Origin: an uncultured Allobosea sp.
GTDB taxonomy: Bacteria > Pseudomonadota > Alphaproteobacteria > Rhizobiales > Beijerinckiaceae
Reading direction: 5' to 3'
Length of the DNA stretch: 64,000 nucleotides
Assembly: GCF_945956895.1 (NCBI RefSeq)
Contig: NZ_CAMFJF010000007.1
Coordinates: 97,545-161,544, forward strand
Shown: positions 1-9,596 of the stretch, in pieces
How the letters are laid out: every line of letters begins with the position of its first letter
Position numbering within the stretch: position 1 is the stretch's first letter
Notes under the pieces: generated by a model
Seen by the model: only the letters and a program-made list of their open reading frames with translations
What the model was told of the DNA's origin: nothing
Databases searched by the model: none
Translations under genes and position numbers: made by a program

Positions 1-63
1 AAACGCGGAAATGCTTCGGAGGGTTTTGAAGCTGGCCGCCGCCTTGCCGGCGTCGCCTTCGCC

Positions 64-927
64 ATGGCCGTCCTGCTTGCGCCGAACCTCGCCGGCGCCC
101 AGTCCGCCGATCCCGGCCCCGGCGCCGACGCCCCGGCCCCCGCGCCGATGCAAGGCCAGCCGGTCGCGCCGAACGGGCTGGCACGGCTTTCGGTCTCCGC
201 CCAGTTCGCCGCCGACCGCAAGCCGATCCGCTCCGGGCTGAACTGGCGCGTGCTCAGCGAAAACGCCGACGGCAGCTCTCCCAGGATCGTCGCGCGTTCC
301 TCCGAGCAGGAGCCAGCCTTCTCGCTGCCCCCCGGCAACTACATCATCCATGCCGGCTATGGCTTCGCCAGCGGCACCAAGCGCATCAGCCTCGGCCAGC
401 AGGGCCTGCGCGATCAGGTCCAGATCAGCGCCGGCGCGCTCTCGCTCGCGGGCTCGATCGGCGATGCGCCGATCCCGGCTCCCCTGCTCTCCTTCTCGGT
501 CTTCGTGCCGCTACAGGGCAACTCGGAAGGCCGGCTGATCACGAGCGGCGCCAAGGCGGGCGAGATCATCCGCCTGCCCGAGGGCACCTATCACGTCGTC
601 TCGACCTACGGCGATTCCAACGCGATCCAGCGCGCCGACGTGAAGGTCGAGACCGGCAAGGTCACCGACGCGACGCTGCACCACCGCGCCGCCAAGGTCA
701 CGCTGAAGCTCGTCGCCAATGCCGGCGGCGAAGCCTTCGCCGGAACCGCCTTCAGCGTGCTGACGCCGGGCGGCGACGTCATCCGCGAGGCGATCGGCGC
801 CTTTCCGCAGGTCATCCTGGCCGAAGGCGACTATGTCCTGATCGCCCGGCAGGAAGGGCAGGTCTATTCGCGCGACTTCAAGGTCGAGTCGGGTAGCGAC
901 CGCGATATCGAGGTTCTCGCGAAGTAA
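64..927 (+). CDS. Secreted protein with three beta-rich repeats, 5' end uncertain
   Basis: I do not recognise a named family. From the ATG at 64 the protein has 287 residues, but the frame is open to base 1, and the residues just before this ATG (two arginines, then a hydrophobic run) complete a signal peptide that would be cleaved near AGAQS. The true start is therefore probably left of the window. The mature part repeats a pattern of a proline or acidic turn, G-x-Y, a beta strand and a glycine turn three times (about residues 88-100, 171-183 and 252-265), like small carboxypeptidase-regulatory-like beta sandwiches. A periplasmic or surface location is inferred. No catalytic motif is visible. 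Confidence 0.7.
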   Translation: MAVLLAPNLAGAQSADPGPGADAPAPAPMQGQPVAPNGLARLSVSAQFAADRKPIRSGLNWRVLSENADGSSPRIVARSSEQEPAFSLPPGNYIIHAGYGFASGTKRISLGQQGLRDQVQISAGALSLAGSIGDAPIPAPLLSFSVFVPLQGNSEGRLITSGAKAGEIIRLPEGTYHVVSTYGDSNAIQRADVKVETGKVTDATLHHRAAKVTLKLVANAGGEAFAGTAFSVLTPGGDVIREAIGAFPQVILAEGDYVLIARQEGQVYSRDFKVESGSDRDIEVLAK

Positions 928-937
928 GTCATCTCGT

Positions 938-1027
938 CATGCCCGGGCTTGACCCGGGCATCTCGGAAACCAGCGCCCTCTCCTCGTGCGATTCTCGGGT
1001 CTCCGCTACGCTCCGCCCGAGAATGAC
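938..1027. repeat. Intergenic palindromic repeat, family A (cccgggcttgacccggg type)
   Basis: Two abutting imperfect hairpins: one built on gcccgggcttgacccgggc, the second on attctcgggtc pairing with cccgagaat. It lies between the convergent genes ending at 927 and 1036. Related copies occur near 5601-5697 (inverted) and 10271-10349. It is non-coding; any role in transcription termination or mRNA stability is inference. Confidence 0.75.
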
Positions 1028-1035
1028 GCTCAGCC

Positions 1036-1875
1036 TCAGTTCGTCGGCTTTCCGCCCCCGGCCGCCTCGATCCTGACCGGGCCGATCCCGGCGACGATCC
1101 CATCGGCGAGCCGCAGCGCCAGGCAGCGATAGCCGGCATCCACCAGATGCAGGCCGTCCATGCCGACGAGCTCCTCCGGCGTGAACTGGCGCGAGTTCGA
1201 CCAGCCCTTCATCATCGCATAGCGGGGAAACAGCGAGATACCCTGGTCCTGGGCTGTCTTCACCAGCACCGCGCGATAATCGTCGTAATGCGGGTAGCGC
1301 CCCTCGCGCGGCAGCCAGGGCAGGTCCATCAGGATCATCTCGATCCCGGCGGCGCGGGCCTTGCCCACCCCCTTGCGCAGGATCTTGGCGAGCTTGTCCT
1401 CGCCGATATCGCGGATCGCGTCGTTGATCACCGTCTGCCAGATCACGATCGCCGGCTTCTCGTCGACGACATCCGCCTGCATGCGCAGCAGCATGTCATA
1501 GGCGGACTGGCCGCCGACGCCCTTGTTGAGGACCCTGACCTCGACACCGGGCAGGCGCCGCCCCAATTCCGCCTGGAGCACGGCAGGATAGCTCTTGTCG
1601 TCGGCGCTGGCGCCCGAGCCGGCAGTAGCCGAAGAGCCCAGCGCCACAATGGTCAGGCGGCCGGTTTCCTGGAGCGCCTTGCGCGCCGCCGGCAAGCTGG
1701 GCTGGAAGGCGGTCTTGGCCGCCTCAGCGCGACAGCGGGCCTCCAGCGGCGGCGGAAGCGGAGCCGCGCTCGACCCGGAATTCAGTGCGAGGAGAAGGAA
1801 GGCCGCGGCGGCTGCGCGCCACGGGCCTGGGCAGACTCGGCGCTTGCGCCGTATTTCGTGATCGAACGGTACCAC
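1036..1875 (-). CDS. SGNH/GDSL-type esterase, secreted
   Basis: A secreted hydrolase of the SGNH fold. Block I is the variant ALGSSATAG with the nucleophile serine, block II is NKGVGGQSAYDML, block III is the asparagine in TVINDAI, and block V is DGLHLVDAGY with the Asp-His of the triad. I chose the GTG at 1875 because agggat lies about 10 nt upstream and it gives a basic n-region plus a hydrophobic AAAAAFLLLALNS segment. An ATG at 1923 would lengthen the n-region. Either start overlaps the 3' end of the upstream OpgC-like gene, so the two are probably co-transcribed and translationally coupled. Deacylation of a periplasmic glycan would suit that neighbour; this is inference. Confidence 0.82.
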   Translation of the reverse strand: MVPFDHEIRRKRRVCPGPWRAAAAAFLLLALNSGSSAAPLPPPLEARCRAEAAKTAFQPSLPAARKALQETGRLTIVALGSSATAGSGASADDKSYPAVLQAELGRRLPGVEVRVLNKGVGGQSAYDMLLRMQADVVDEKPAIVIWQTVINDAIRDIGEDKLAKILRKGVGKARAAGIEMILMDLPWLPREGRYPHYDDYRAVLVKTAQDQGISLFPRYAMMKGWSNSRQFTPEELVGMDGLHLVDAGYRCLALRLADGIVAGIGPVRIEAAGGGKPTN

Positions 1876-3008
1876 GACAGGAAAATCCCTAACCCTGTCA
1901 AGATTGTAACGCCAGCCGCGCATATCAGCAACTGAACGCCCAAAGCGAAGGAAGTTTCCGCCAGCACGATCTGGCCGCTGATCGAAAGCACGATTCCAGC
2001 GCAGAAGACATGCAGCGAATTCTGCCCGGCGCTGGCGAGCATGCGCCCTGGTGCAGCCTTCGCCATGGCGCTCCCGGCCGGCAGCCAGCGGATCGCCAGC
2101 CAGGCCAGCGCCCCGATATGCAGGAGGCGCGCCCAGGCGAGATTGGTCTTGTCCGAGCCGAGCTGCACGGAATCGACCCAGTCGTTCAGCGCGGCGATGC
2201 CGGTCGGATTGCCGCTCGACACCTTGACCACCCAGGCAAAGGCGATGAAGGCGACGGCGGCGAGATCGAGCCAGACCAGGCGCGGCGCGCGGATGCCGAG
2301 CTGCGCCGCCCGGCCGATGACGACGCCGAGCGTGAAGATGACCTGCCAGGCGAAGGGGTTGAAGAACCAGCCCCCGGCGCTGCCATTGGGCAGATTGAAC
2401 TCGAAGGCGAGCGCCGCCTGCCAGATCGCTAGCGAACAGGCGAGCGTGAGCAGCGGGCTCAGGCGCGCCGCGTAGTAGATCGCCGGGAAGAGCGCCAGCA
2501 GCACGATATAGAGCGGCAGGATATTGAGATAGGACGGCTGATAGGTCAGCGTCAGCGCGCCGATCAGCGCTTCCACCGTGTCACGGAAGAAGGGCTGGAT
2601 ATTGATCGCCTCGATATAGAGCGGATTCTGGGTCTGCGTCACCGCCGTGGCAACCACACCGCAGACGATGATGAAGACCGCGATATGGGCGATGTAGAGC
2701 GTCCAGAGCCGCGCGCCGAGCTTCAGTGCCCCGACCGGAAAGCCACGCTGCTCGATCAGCCCGCCATAGGCGAGCGTCGCCGAGACGCCGGCCAGCAGGA
2801 CGAAGATGTCGGCCGCGTCCGAGAAGCCGTAATTATGCGGCATGTAGGCCGAAACCACGTTCCCCGGCATGTGGTTGATGAAGATGATCAGCAGGGAAAG
2901 CCCGCGGATGACGTCGATCCGCGCATCCCGCCCCGGCGCAGCCAGCACTACATCGGCGGCCGGTCGGCCGAGGAGCAGGAAGCGCCTGAAGGAGGAATCG
3001 GAGGACAT
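1782..3008 (-). CDS. opgC: OpgC-family membrane acyltransferase
   Basis: 408 residues with about ten membrane helices. The N-terminal region (about 25-85) carries the OpgC signature: a conserved RxDVIRGL stretch, then INHMPGN, and later DAADIFVLLAGVSATLAYG. OpgC of Rhodobacter sphaeroides succinylates osmoregulated periplasmic glucans; the substrate here is not shown by sequence. The ATG at 3008 has a weak aagga about 11 nt upstream. The 3' end overlaps the SGNH hydrolase gene, suggesting an acylation/deacylation pair acting on an envelope glycan (inference). Confidence 0.85.
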   Translation of the reverse strand: MSSDSSFRRFLLLGRPAADVVLAAPGRDARIDVIRGLSLLIIFINHMPGNVVSAYMPHNYGFSDAADIFVLLAGVSATLAYGGLIEQRGFPVGALKLGARLWTLYIAHIAVFIIVCGVVATAVTQTQNPLYIEAINIQPFFRDTVEALIGALTLTYQPSYLNILPLYIVLLALFPAIYYAARLSPLLTLACSLAIWQAALAFEFNLPNGSAGGWFFNPFAWQVIFTLGVVIGRAAQLGIRAPRLVWLDLAAVAFIAFAWVVKVSSGNPTGIAALNDWVDSVQLGSDKTNLAWARLLHIGALAWLAIRWLPAGSAMAKAAPGRMLASAGQNSLHVFCAGIVLSISGQIVLAETSFALGVQLLICAAGVTILTGLGIFLSWYRSITKYGASAESAQARGAQPPRPSFSSH

Positions 3009-3429
3009 GGGGCACGACAGTCCTTCAGCAGGCCGAAAATCAGGATGGAAACGCCGGCAGCCGATGCGGGTTCCCGGCAGGCAGCTCTCAAGATGAACGT
3101 TCGTTGTCGAATTCGTTCATCTAGCGTTCATATAACTCCCGAGGATTCACGTCACGCGGCGCGTTGTCACAAGCCCGTGTGGCGGATCATGAGCGGGTTT
3201 GCGGCGGGGTTGAGACGGAGCGAGACCGACACGGCAATGTGATGCCGCACCTATCCGTCATTGCGAGCGTAGCGAAGCAATCCAGGGGGCTGGATTGAAC
3301 GCTTTAGCCCAGTCCCCCTGGATTGCTTCGTCGCTTCGCTTCTCGCAATGACGGTGAAACCTGTCCGCACTGAGTGGACCGACGAGGGAAACAGTCCCCT
3401 CAAAGGGGCCCCGCTCCAGCTTCGCGATC
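3009..3429. other. Intergenic region upstream of opgC
   Basis: 421 bases without a convincing gene. The left part (3009-3250) should hold the opgC promoter; I saw no strong -35/-10 pair. The right part contains the palindromic repeat described at 3255-3354. Confidence 0.5.
3255..3354. repeat. Intergenic palindromic repeat, family B (cgtcattgcgag / ctcgcaatgacg)
   Basis: A roughly 100-bp long hairpin: ccgtcattgcgagcg at the left pairs with ctcgcaatgacgg at the right, and gaagcaatccaggggg pairs with ccccctggattgcttc inside. Another full copy is nested in the 25,900-26,100 gap, and shorter derivatives lie near 29,223 and 33,703. Confidence 0.85.
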
Positions 3430-4047
3430 TCAGTATGGCGGTTCGGCGTAGACCGGCTTGCCGTCGATCAGCAGGCGCTTGATCGCGGCTTCCCCCGACG
3501 ACGAGACAGCGGCAACGACCTCGACCCGCGCCTTGTCGGTGGTCTCGATCGCCTTGCCCTCGCCCTGCGGCACGAAAAAGCTCTCGATCCCATAGGCGAT
3601 GCGCAGGCGATTACGCTTGCCGCCGCAATCGAAGGTGCCATCCGCATTGGTGGCACAGGCCGAGGTGGAAATGACGCGCCCGGCAATCACCACCATGCCA
3701 TCGCTAGCCTTGGGCCAATCGCGCGAAACGCCGGCCGCCTTGGCAAAGCCCTGCTCGTCCCGGCCCAGGCTGACATAGACCCGCTCGCCGCGCTCGAAAC
3801 CCGCCTTGCCGGCCGTATCGGCATCGACCGTGCTGATCGGATAGGCCAGCACGACATAGTCGCCGCGGAAGAGATCGCGCGGATCGATCGGAACGGTCTT
3901 CAGGCGGATTTCGGTGCCGCCCCGCAGGATCTGCGCCCGCTGCTCCACAAGCGCGAACAGGACGAGCACCAGCAGCACCGCCGTCGCCAGCGCGCGCCAG
4001 AGCAGCGGCACCTTTCCGACAAGCGCATCAGCCGAGAGCGCGCGCAT
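3430..4047 (-). CDS. GDYXXLXY domain membrane-anchored protein
   Basis: 205 residues with one N-terminal membrane helix (about residues 14-33) and a periplasmic domain. The family-defining GDYVVLAY motif is at about residues 68-75, preceded by DPRDLFR. Molecular function is unknown for the family. Its start codon shares one base with the stop of the upstream DUF2157 gene (TGATG at 4045-4049), a classic coupled arrangement, and in this family the two proteins are regularly neighbours. Identification rests on the motif and the partner. Confidence 0.85.
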   Translation of the reverse strand: MRALSADALVGKVPLLWRALATAVLLVLVLFALVEQRAQILRGGTEIRLKTVPIDPRDLFRGDYVVLAYPISTVDADTAGKAGFERGERVYVSLGRDEQGFAKAAGVSRDWPKASDGMVVIAGRVISTSACATNADGTFDCGGKRNRLRIAYGIESFFVPQGEGKAIETTDKARVEVVAAVSSSGEAAIKRLLIDGKPVYAEPPY

Positions 4048-5336
4048 CAGGCGGCTTCCTTCTCAGGCGGGTTGAGGCGAGCGAAGAGGCGCCGCGCACC
4101 CGAGGCGATCGCGAGCAGCGCTGCGCCTGCAACGAGGAAGAACAGCGACTGGTCGAGCAGCGTGCCGATCGTCTGCCAGAGCAGGATCAGGATCGCGCCG
4201 CCGAACAGCACCGAGCCCGCCAATGCAAGCCGTCGGACGCCGCCGACCGACCCGGCCGCCACCAGCGCGGTCGCTGCCAGCAGGATGAGGCTCGCGACGA
4301 TGATCTTGCCGGCCATGGCAGTGACGATGCCGGTCCAAAACACGGCAGGCACCAGCAATGCGAAGACAAGCCCGCCCGCCAACGGCCAGGAGAAGCGCCG
4401 CTCGCGGGCGAGCCCCGCCAGGCAGGCGACGGCCGGAACGGCCACGGCATAGGCCAGGAAGACGAAGCGGAAGGCATGCCCGGCCCGCGCCTCCTCGCGG
4501 TCGAGGATGCGGATCAATTCGACATTCAGCACCAGCACCAGCCCGAGCAGCCCCCAGGGCAGGCAGGCGGTCAGCACCGAGGGCAGACCCCGGTCGAGCG
4601 CCAACGCGCCCAGCGCCACATAGAACACGGCGAGCGCCAACCCATAGGCCAGGAGCCCGTAATCGAAGCGGTCGAACAGCCCATAGCCCGGCGCCATGGC
4701 GAGCCAGGCCGCAGCCGCCAGCACGACGAGGTGATGCACCAGCCGGTTGTCGCGCGACAGCGAGAGCCACAAGGCCGGCAGGTAGAAGATGAAGAAGCCG
4801 AGATGGGCGCCGCTGCGCGCCTCCTCCCAGCGCCCGCCGCTCCAGGCGCAGATCGCGATCAGCGCGATCGCCAGCGCACCGTTCGAACGCATCAGGAAGG
4901 CGGCGATCAGACCGCCGAGTGCGACCAGCAAGGCCCCGCCCGGCCAATCCGCCGGCAGATGGTACATCTGGCCGACCAGAGCGAGCCCGGCGCCGAAGAT
5001 CAGCACGCCACATGTTACCGCGGCATCGGCACCGCGCGGCGAGCCCTGACGCTCCAGCCGGAACGCATAGGCGATGCAGGCCACGATGGCCGCGAGGATC
5101 ATGCCGAGCTTGACGAGGCGCGGGATGTCCTCCCAGCCCGCTGCGACGAAAGCCGCGACGCTCGCCGCGATCAGCAGGCCGCCGAGCAGACCGAGCAGCG
5201 CCGGCAGGCGAATGCCGCCCTGCTCGCTCACGATCGAGCGCCGGATAGCCGCGGCATTCTCGGCGCTGAGCCAGCCTTCGGCGACCCAGCGAGGAAGATC
5301 GGCTTCGAGCCGCTTGCGATAGGAGCCTGTCAGCAT
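4047..5336 (-). CDS. DUF2157 multi-pass membrane protein
   Basis: 429 residues. A soluble N-terminal 45 residues (typical of DUF2157, with WVAEGWLSAENAAAI) is followed by about eleven hydrophobic segments. DUF2157 proteins have no established biochemical activity. The gene is the first of a two-gene unit with the GDYXXLXY protein. The ATG at 5336 is the first start that keeps the whole N-terminal domain. Confidence 0.85.
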   Translation of the reverse strand: MLTGSYRKRLEADLPRWVAEGWLSAENAAAIRRSIVSEQGGIRLPALLGLLGGLLIAASVAAFVAAGWEDIPRLVKLGMILAAIVACIAYAFRLERQGSPRGADAAVTCGVLIFGAGLALVGQMYHLPADWPGGALLVALGGLIAAFLMRSNGALAIALIAICAWSGGRWEEARSGAHLGFFIFYLPALWLSLSRDNRLVHHLVVLAAAAWLAMAPGYGLFDRFDYGLLAYGLALAVFYVALGALALDRGLPSVLTACLPWGLLGLVLVLNVELIRILDREEARAGHAFRFVFLAYAVAVPAVACLAGLARERRFSWPLAGGLVFALLVPAVFWTGIVTAMAGKIIVASLILLAATALVAAGSVGGVRRLALAGSVLFGGAILILLWQTIGTLLDQSLFFLVAGAALLAIASGARRLFARLNPPEKEAA

Positions 5337-5401
5337 CGCCGGCAGTCTGCCATGGCGGGGGCGGGATTCGCTAGAGCAACAGATTTTCTCGGAACCTCTG
5401 T

Positions 5402-5551
5402 CGTCATTCCGGGGCAGGCCGCAGGCCTGAGCCCGGAACCCAGAGCCGATGCTGTTACACGTTTGAGCGGCGACCTAACCGCGTCTTCTTGAAAAACAGC
5501 ATCGGTTCTGGGTTCCGGGCTCTTCGCTGACGCGAAGCCCCGGAATGACGG
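5402..5551. repeat. Long intergenic palindrome, family C (cgtcattccgggg type)
   Basis: About 150 bp with ends cgtcattccgggg and ccccggaatgacg. Inner arms include gcccggaacccaga against tctgggttccgggc, and gccgatgctgtt against aacagcatcgg. It could form one long hairpin. No second full copy of this exact family was found in the window. Confidence 0.75.
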
Positions 5552-5600
5552 CGTGGTTCCCTGCAAGCCCAACGGACTTCGGAGGAAACCTAGCCACTCG

Positions 5601-5697
5601 CCGTCATTGTCGGGCGAAGCAGAGCTCCGACCCGAGAATCTCCGGCAGAATAAGGCTGGTTTCCGAGATGGCCGGGTCAAGCCCGGCCATGACGGCG
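5601..5697. repeat. Intergenic palindromic repeat, family A, inverted
   Basis: The reverse-oriented relative of the element at 938-1027: the cgacccgagaatctc half comes first, then gccgggtcaagcccggc. It lies just beyond the 3' end of thrS. Confidence 0.7.
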
Positions 5698-5705
5698 AGG
5701 TTCCG

Positions 5706-7703
5706 TCAGGCCACCTTCACGGCCTTCCGGCGCGCCAGATCCGGCGCCAGCGCCTCCTCGCCCAGCGCCGCGAGCGCCTCCGACAGTGTCATCACCGTCT
5801 GCGCCTGGCTGCCGAGGCGGCGGACCGTCACGGTCTTCTCCTCGGCCTCGCGCTTGCCGACGGCGAGGATGACCGGGACCTTGGCCAGCGAGTGCTCGCG
5901 CACCTTGTACGAGATTTTCTCGTTGCGCAGGTCGGCGCGGGCGCGCAGGCCGGCGCCCATCAGGGCCATCGTCACCTCCTCGGCATAGGCATCGGCCTCC
6001 GAGGTGATCGGGCAGACCACGATCTGCTCGGGCGCCAGCCAGAGCGGGAAATGCCCGGCATGGTGCTCGATCAGGATGCCGGTGAAGCGCTCCAGCGAGC
6101 CGCAGATGGCGCGGTGGACCATGACCGGCTGCTTCTTCTCGCCATCGGCGCCGATATAGAAGGCGCCGAACCGCTCCGGCAGGTTGAAGTCGACCTGCGT
6201 CGTGCCGCATTGCCAGTCGCGGCCGATAGCATCGCGCAGCACATACTCGAATTTCGGCCCGTAGAAGGCGCCCTCGCCCGGATTGATCTCGGTCTTGATC
6301 CGGTTGCCGGACTGCTTGGCGATCCGTTCCAGAACCTTGGTCATGACGTCCTCGGCATGGTCCCAGACCGCATCGGAGCCGACGCGCTTCTCGGGCCGCG
6401 TCGAGAGCTTGATGACGAGATCGTCGGTGAAGCCGAAATCCTCGTAGACCGAGAGGATCAGGTCGTTGATCTTCAGGCACTCGGCCGCGAGCTGCTCCTC
6501 GGTGCAGAAGATATGCGCGTCGTCCTGCGTGAAGCCGCGCACGCGCATCAGCCCATGCAGCGCGCCGGAGGGCTCGTAGCGATGGACGTTGCCGAATTCG
6601 GCAAGCCGGATCGGCAGATCGCGATAGCTCTTCAGACCGTGCTTGAAGATCTGGACATGGCCCGGGCAGTTCATCGGCTTCAGCGCGAAGACGCGATGGT
6701 CGCGCTCGGCATCGGCGGGATTCTCGAAAGCCGAGGCCGATTTCACCGCGAACATGTTGTCCTGGTACCAGCCCCAGTGGCCCGAGGTCTCCCAGAGCGA
6801 CTTGTCGAGGATCTGCGGCGCGTTAACCTCCTCATAGTCGGCGGCGAGACGCCGGCGCATATAGGCGATGATCTCCTGGAACAGGCGCCAGCCCTTGGAG
6901 TGCCAGAACACGACGCCCGGCCCCTCCTCCTGGAAGTGGAACAGGTCCATCTCCCGGCCGAGCTTGCGGTGGTCGCGCTTCTCCGCCTCCTCGAGCTGCT
7001 TGAGATAGGCGTCGAGCTCTTCCTGCTTGGCGAAGGCGGTGCCGTAGATGCGGGTCAGCATCGCGTTGTTCGAGTCGCCGCGCCAATAGGCGCCGGCCGT
7101 CTTCATCAGCTTGAAGGCGTTGCCGACCTTGCCGACCGAGGTCATATGCGGGCCGCGGCAGAGATCGATCCACGCTCCTTGAGCATACATCTTCAGCGTC
7201 TGGTCGGCGGGGATCGCATCGACCAGCTCGACCTTGTAGGCCTCGCCCTTCCCGGCGAAGAAGTCCTTGGCCTTGTCGCGGCTCCAGACCTCCTTCGTGA
7301 AGGGTTTGTCGCGCGCGATAATCTCGCGCATCTTCTTCTCGATCGCCGGGAAATCCTCGGGCGTGAAGGGCTCGTTGCGGGCGAAATCGTAGAAGAACCC
7401 GTTCTCGATCACCGGGCCGATCGTGACCTGCGTGCCGGGAAACAGCTCCTGCACGGCCTCGGCGAGGACGTGGGCGGTGTCGTGCCGGATCAGCTCGAGC
7501 GCACGCGGATCCTCGCGGTTCAGGAGCTCGATCTTCGCGTCCGCGGTGATCGGGTCGGCGAGATCGACGACGGTGCCGTCGAGCGCCATCGCGACGGTGC
7601 GCTTCAGCAGGGAGGGAGAGATGCCCTTGGCGATCTCGACTCCGGTAATGCCGGAGGGGAACTCGCGCTTGGCGCCATCGGGAAATGTCAGGGAGATCGT
7701 CAT
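5706..7703 (-). CDS. thrS: Threonyl-tRNA synthetase
   Basis: 665 residues, full length. It charges tRNA-Thr and edits mischarged Ser-tRNA. The N-terminal TGS domain (1-65) is followed by the editing domain with [12 protein letters not shown] and the zinc cysteine in DLCRGPHM. The class II core shows [10 protein letters not shown] (zinc ligands), motif 2 [15 protein letters not shown] and motif 3 [11 protein letters not shown]. An anticodon-binding domain ends the protein. The ATG at 7703 is the natural start. yidD ends 51 nt upstream on the same strand. Confidence 0.98.
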   Translation of the reverse strand: MTISLTFPDGAKREFPSGITGVEIAKGISPSLLKRTVAMALDGTVVDLADPITADAKIELLNREDPRALELIRHDTAHVLAEAVQELFPGTQVTIGPVIENGFFYDFARNEPFTPEDFPAIEKKMREIIARDKPFTKEVWSRDKAKDFFAGKGEAYKVELVDAIPADQTLKMYAQGAWIDLCRGPHMTSVGKVGNAFKLMKTAGAYWRGDSNNAMLTRIYGTAFAKQEELDAYLKQLEEAEKRDHRKLGREMDLFHFQEEGPGVVFWHSKGWRLFQEIIAYMRRRLAADYEEVNAPQILDKSLWETSGHWGWYQDNMFAVKSASAFENPADAERDHRVFALKPMNCPGHVQIFKHGLKSYRDLPIRLAEFGNVHRYEPSGALHGLMRVRGFTQDDAHIFCTEEQLAAECLKINDLILSVYEDFGFTDDLVIKLSTRPEKRVGSDAVWDHAEDVMTKVLERIAKQSGNRIKTEINPGEGAFYGPKFEYVLRDAIGRDWQCGTTQVDFNLPERFGAFYIGADGEKKQPVMVHRAICGSLERFTGILIEHHAGHFPLWLAPEQIVVCPITSEADAYAEEVTMALMGAGLRARADLRNEKISYKVREHSLAKVPVILAVGKREAEEKTVTVRRLGSQAQTVMTLSEALAALGEEALAPDLARRKAVKVA

Positions 7704-7754
7704 GGATCGCTATCCTGCTCACTCGGGGATACAAGCCCCGTAAGACTAGGCCGG

Positions 7755-8186
7755 CTACGGATGTGAGGATTGCGTTCCGCCGCCCGTGGCCGGTTCGGCG
7801 TCGGAATCGAAAGCCGCCGGCACGTTTGTCCCGCGCCAGCGGCCATAGGCCCACGGCCTATACCACCTCGCCTCGGGCGGCAATGCCTCGCAGACGATAT
7901 CGACGCCGCTCGTGCCCCAGGGGTTGCAACGGCAAATTCGCGCGAAGCCGACCCAACCACCGCGCCACAACCCGAAGCGCAGGATCGCCTCGTCGGTATA
8001 GGCCGAGCAGCTCGGCCAGTGCCGACAATGCCGCCCGACCAGCATGGACAAGCTCAGTTGATAGCCGCGGATGGCGAAATGAGCGCCCCGGCGCGGCAAA
8101 AATGCCAACCTTCGCAGGCGCGAAAATCTTTGCTTAACAAAGAGACGCTGGAATAGATCGTCTGCTTCGTTTCGTTCAGCCGCCAC
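7755..8186 (-). CDS. yidD: Membrane protein insertion efficiency factor YidD
   Basis: The core YQLSLSMLVGRHCRHWPSCS followed by YTDEAI and CRCNPW is diagnostic for YidD, a small amphipathic inner-membrane factor that aids YidC-dependent insertion. The listed GTG at 8186 gives 143 residues and an N-terminal extension longer than usual; a TTG nearer to RRGAHFAIRGYQ would give a more typical size. The C-terminal tail after WAYGRW is also extended and low in conservation. The gene precedes thrS by 51 nt. Confidence 0.9.
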   Translation of the reverse strand: MAAERNEADDLFQRLFVKQRFSRLRRLAFLPRRGAHFAIRGYQLSLSMLVGRHCRHWPSCSAYTDEAILRFGLWRGGWVGFARICRCNPWGTSGVDIVCEALPPEARWYRPWAYGRWRGTNVPAAFDSDAEPATGGGTQSSHP

Positions 8187-8218
8187 CAGAACCGCTTCCC
8201 TTGCTCGACCCCGGATAC

Positions 8219-8965
8219 ATGATGCGCGCCGCTCGCTTTCGCCAAGCCCTCGTTCGCCAGGCTCTTCTCGGCGCCGGTCTCGCGCTTGGCCTCGGCCTCG
8301 CCACGCCGGCCTTCGCCCAGCAGCGGCCGTACCTGCTCTGGCTCGACAGCGCCAAGCTCGACATCGCCCATATCATCGGCCTGCCGCCGGCGCAGAACAG
8401 CCCCGAGGCCAAGGCCGAGTTCGAGCAGGTGCAGCAGATCACGCAAGCCCGCACGCCGGAACGCGAGAAGCAGGCGATCGCCGATCAGCGCCAAGGGCTC
8501 GTAAATTTCCTGAACGGCATGGACACCCGCTATGTCGACGGCACCCATCGCGAGGTGCGGCTGCTCTTCCGCGAAGCGCAGGTCGAGCTTGGCATCCTCC
8601 TGAAAAGCGTCCACCGCCTGACCAGCCGCCAGCGTCCGTTCCAGCTCTGGGCGAAGGTCCGCGTCAAGCCCTGCCCCGGCGCCCGCCCGGAAGGCACCTC
8701 CTTCCCCTCCGCTCATGCCGCAACCGCCGCACTCTATGCGGAACTGCTGAAGACGGCCGTTCCCGAGATGGGCGACAAGCTGGAGGAGCGGGTGAAGAGC
8801 TACGGCGAGAGCCGTCTCGTCTGCGGCTTCCACTTCCCGAGCGATCTCGTCGCCGGCGACAAGGCCGGGCGCGCGGTCGCCAAGGCCCTGCTCGCCGAGA
8901 AGGCCTTCAGGACCCGTTTCGACGAGACGATTCCCGAGATCAAGGTCGCGTTCGGCGTGAAGTGA
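8219..8965 (+). CDS. PAP2-family acid phosphatase, secreted
   Basis: About 248 residues with a signal peptide (basic n-region, then LGAGLALGLGLATPAFA). The three phosphatase motifs of class A acid phosphatases are visible: RQRPF, SFPSAHA and SRLVCGFHFPSD (R-x5-H-x3-D). A periplasmic phosphomonoesterase is expected. I chose the ATG at 8219 over a TTG at 8201 because it directly precedes the basic n-region; an ATG at 8222 is equally possible. The stop abuts the stop of the convergent Fe-S scaffold gene with no gap. Confidence 0.88.
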   Translation: MMRAARFRQALVRQALLGAGLALGLGLATPAFAQQRPYLLWLDSAKLDIAHIIGLPPAQNSPEAKAEFEQVQQITQARTPEREKQAIADQRQGLVNFLNGMDTRYVDGTHREVRLLFREAQVELGILLKSVHRLTSRQRPFQLWAKVRVKPCPGARPEGTSFPSAHAATAALYAELLKTAVPEMGDKLEERVKSYGESRLVCGFHFPSDLVAGDKAGRAVAKALLAEKAFRTRFDETIPEIKVAFGVK

Positions 8966-9412
8966 TCAGGCTGCAGCCTCGCGCCGCTTCACCTCGATCT
9001 GTTCGATCGCATCGACGACCGCGTCGAAGGTGAGCATCGTCGAGGCGTGGCGCGCCTTGAAGTCGCGTACCGGCACGAGCACGGCGAGGTCCGCCCATTT
9101 GCCGTCGGGCGGGTCGGCATTCTCCTTCAGGATGGCGCGCGCCTGCTCGCGCACCTCCCGCAATTCAGCCGCCGTCGAGCCGACGACATGGCGCGCCATG
9201 ATCGAGGACGAGGCCTGCCCCAGCGCGCAGGCCTTCACCTCGTGGCCGAAGCCGGTGACGACATCGCCCTCCATGGTGACATCGACTGTCACGGTCGAGC
9301 CGCATAGCTTCGAATGCGCGCGCGCCGTCGCATCGGGCGATGGCAGGCGCTGCAGCAGGGGGATGTTGGCGGCAAGCGAGAGGATGCGCTTGTTGTAGAC
9401 GTCGTCCAGCAT
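8966..9412 (-). CDS. IscU/NifU-like iron-sulfur cluster scaffold
   Basis: 148 residues. Two of the three cluster cysteines of IscU are in KLCGSTVTVDV and VKACALGQASSS; the third position appears as histidine in ARHASTML, as I would expect for the alphaproteobacterial branch. The start MLDDVYNKRIL at 9412 matches the family N-terminus, so the longer reading to 9490 is rejected. It is divergent from folE. A role in assembling or storing Fe-S clusters is family knowledge. Confidence 0.88.
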   Translation of the reverse strand: MLDDVYNKRILSLAANIPLLQRLPSPDATARAHSKLCGSTVTVDVTMEGDVVTGFGHEVKACALGQASSSIMARHVVGSTAAELREVREQARAILKENADPPDGKWADLAVLVPVRDFKARHASTMLTFDAVVDAIEQIEVKRREAAA

Positions 9413-9596
9413 GGTTCGATCTCTCGCCAGTCTGGAATGACCGGCACGCAGACACAATATAGGGTTGATCGCCACAAAACGGGAGGGCATGGGAACCTCT
9501 TCCGCCGCGAGGCATCAAACTTGTCGCATCGGCCACGCAGCCGCAGCCCGCAAGGGCGGCTCGCGAGGTCTTCATCGTCCCAACGGGAGGCACCAC

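Larger units (their letters stand above)
5337..5705. other. Repeat-filled gap between thrS and the DUF2157 gene
   Basis: No gene seen. The gap is occupied almost entirely by two different palindromic repeats, 5402-5551 and 5601-5697. Confidence 0.6.

Noticed and set aside
5553..7766. Plus-strand open frame of 737 codons opposite thrS
   Set aside because: Antisense to an unmistakable threonyl-tRNA synthetase; composition is that of a shadow frame.
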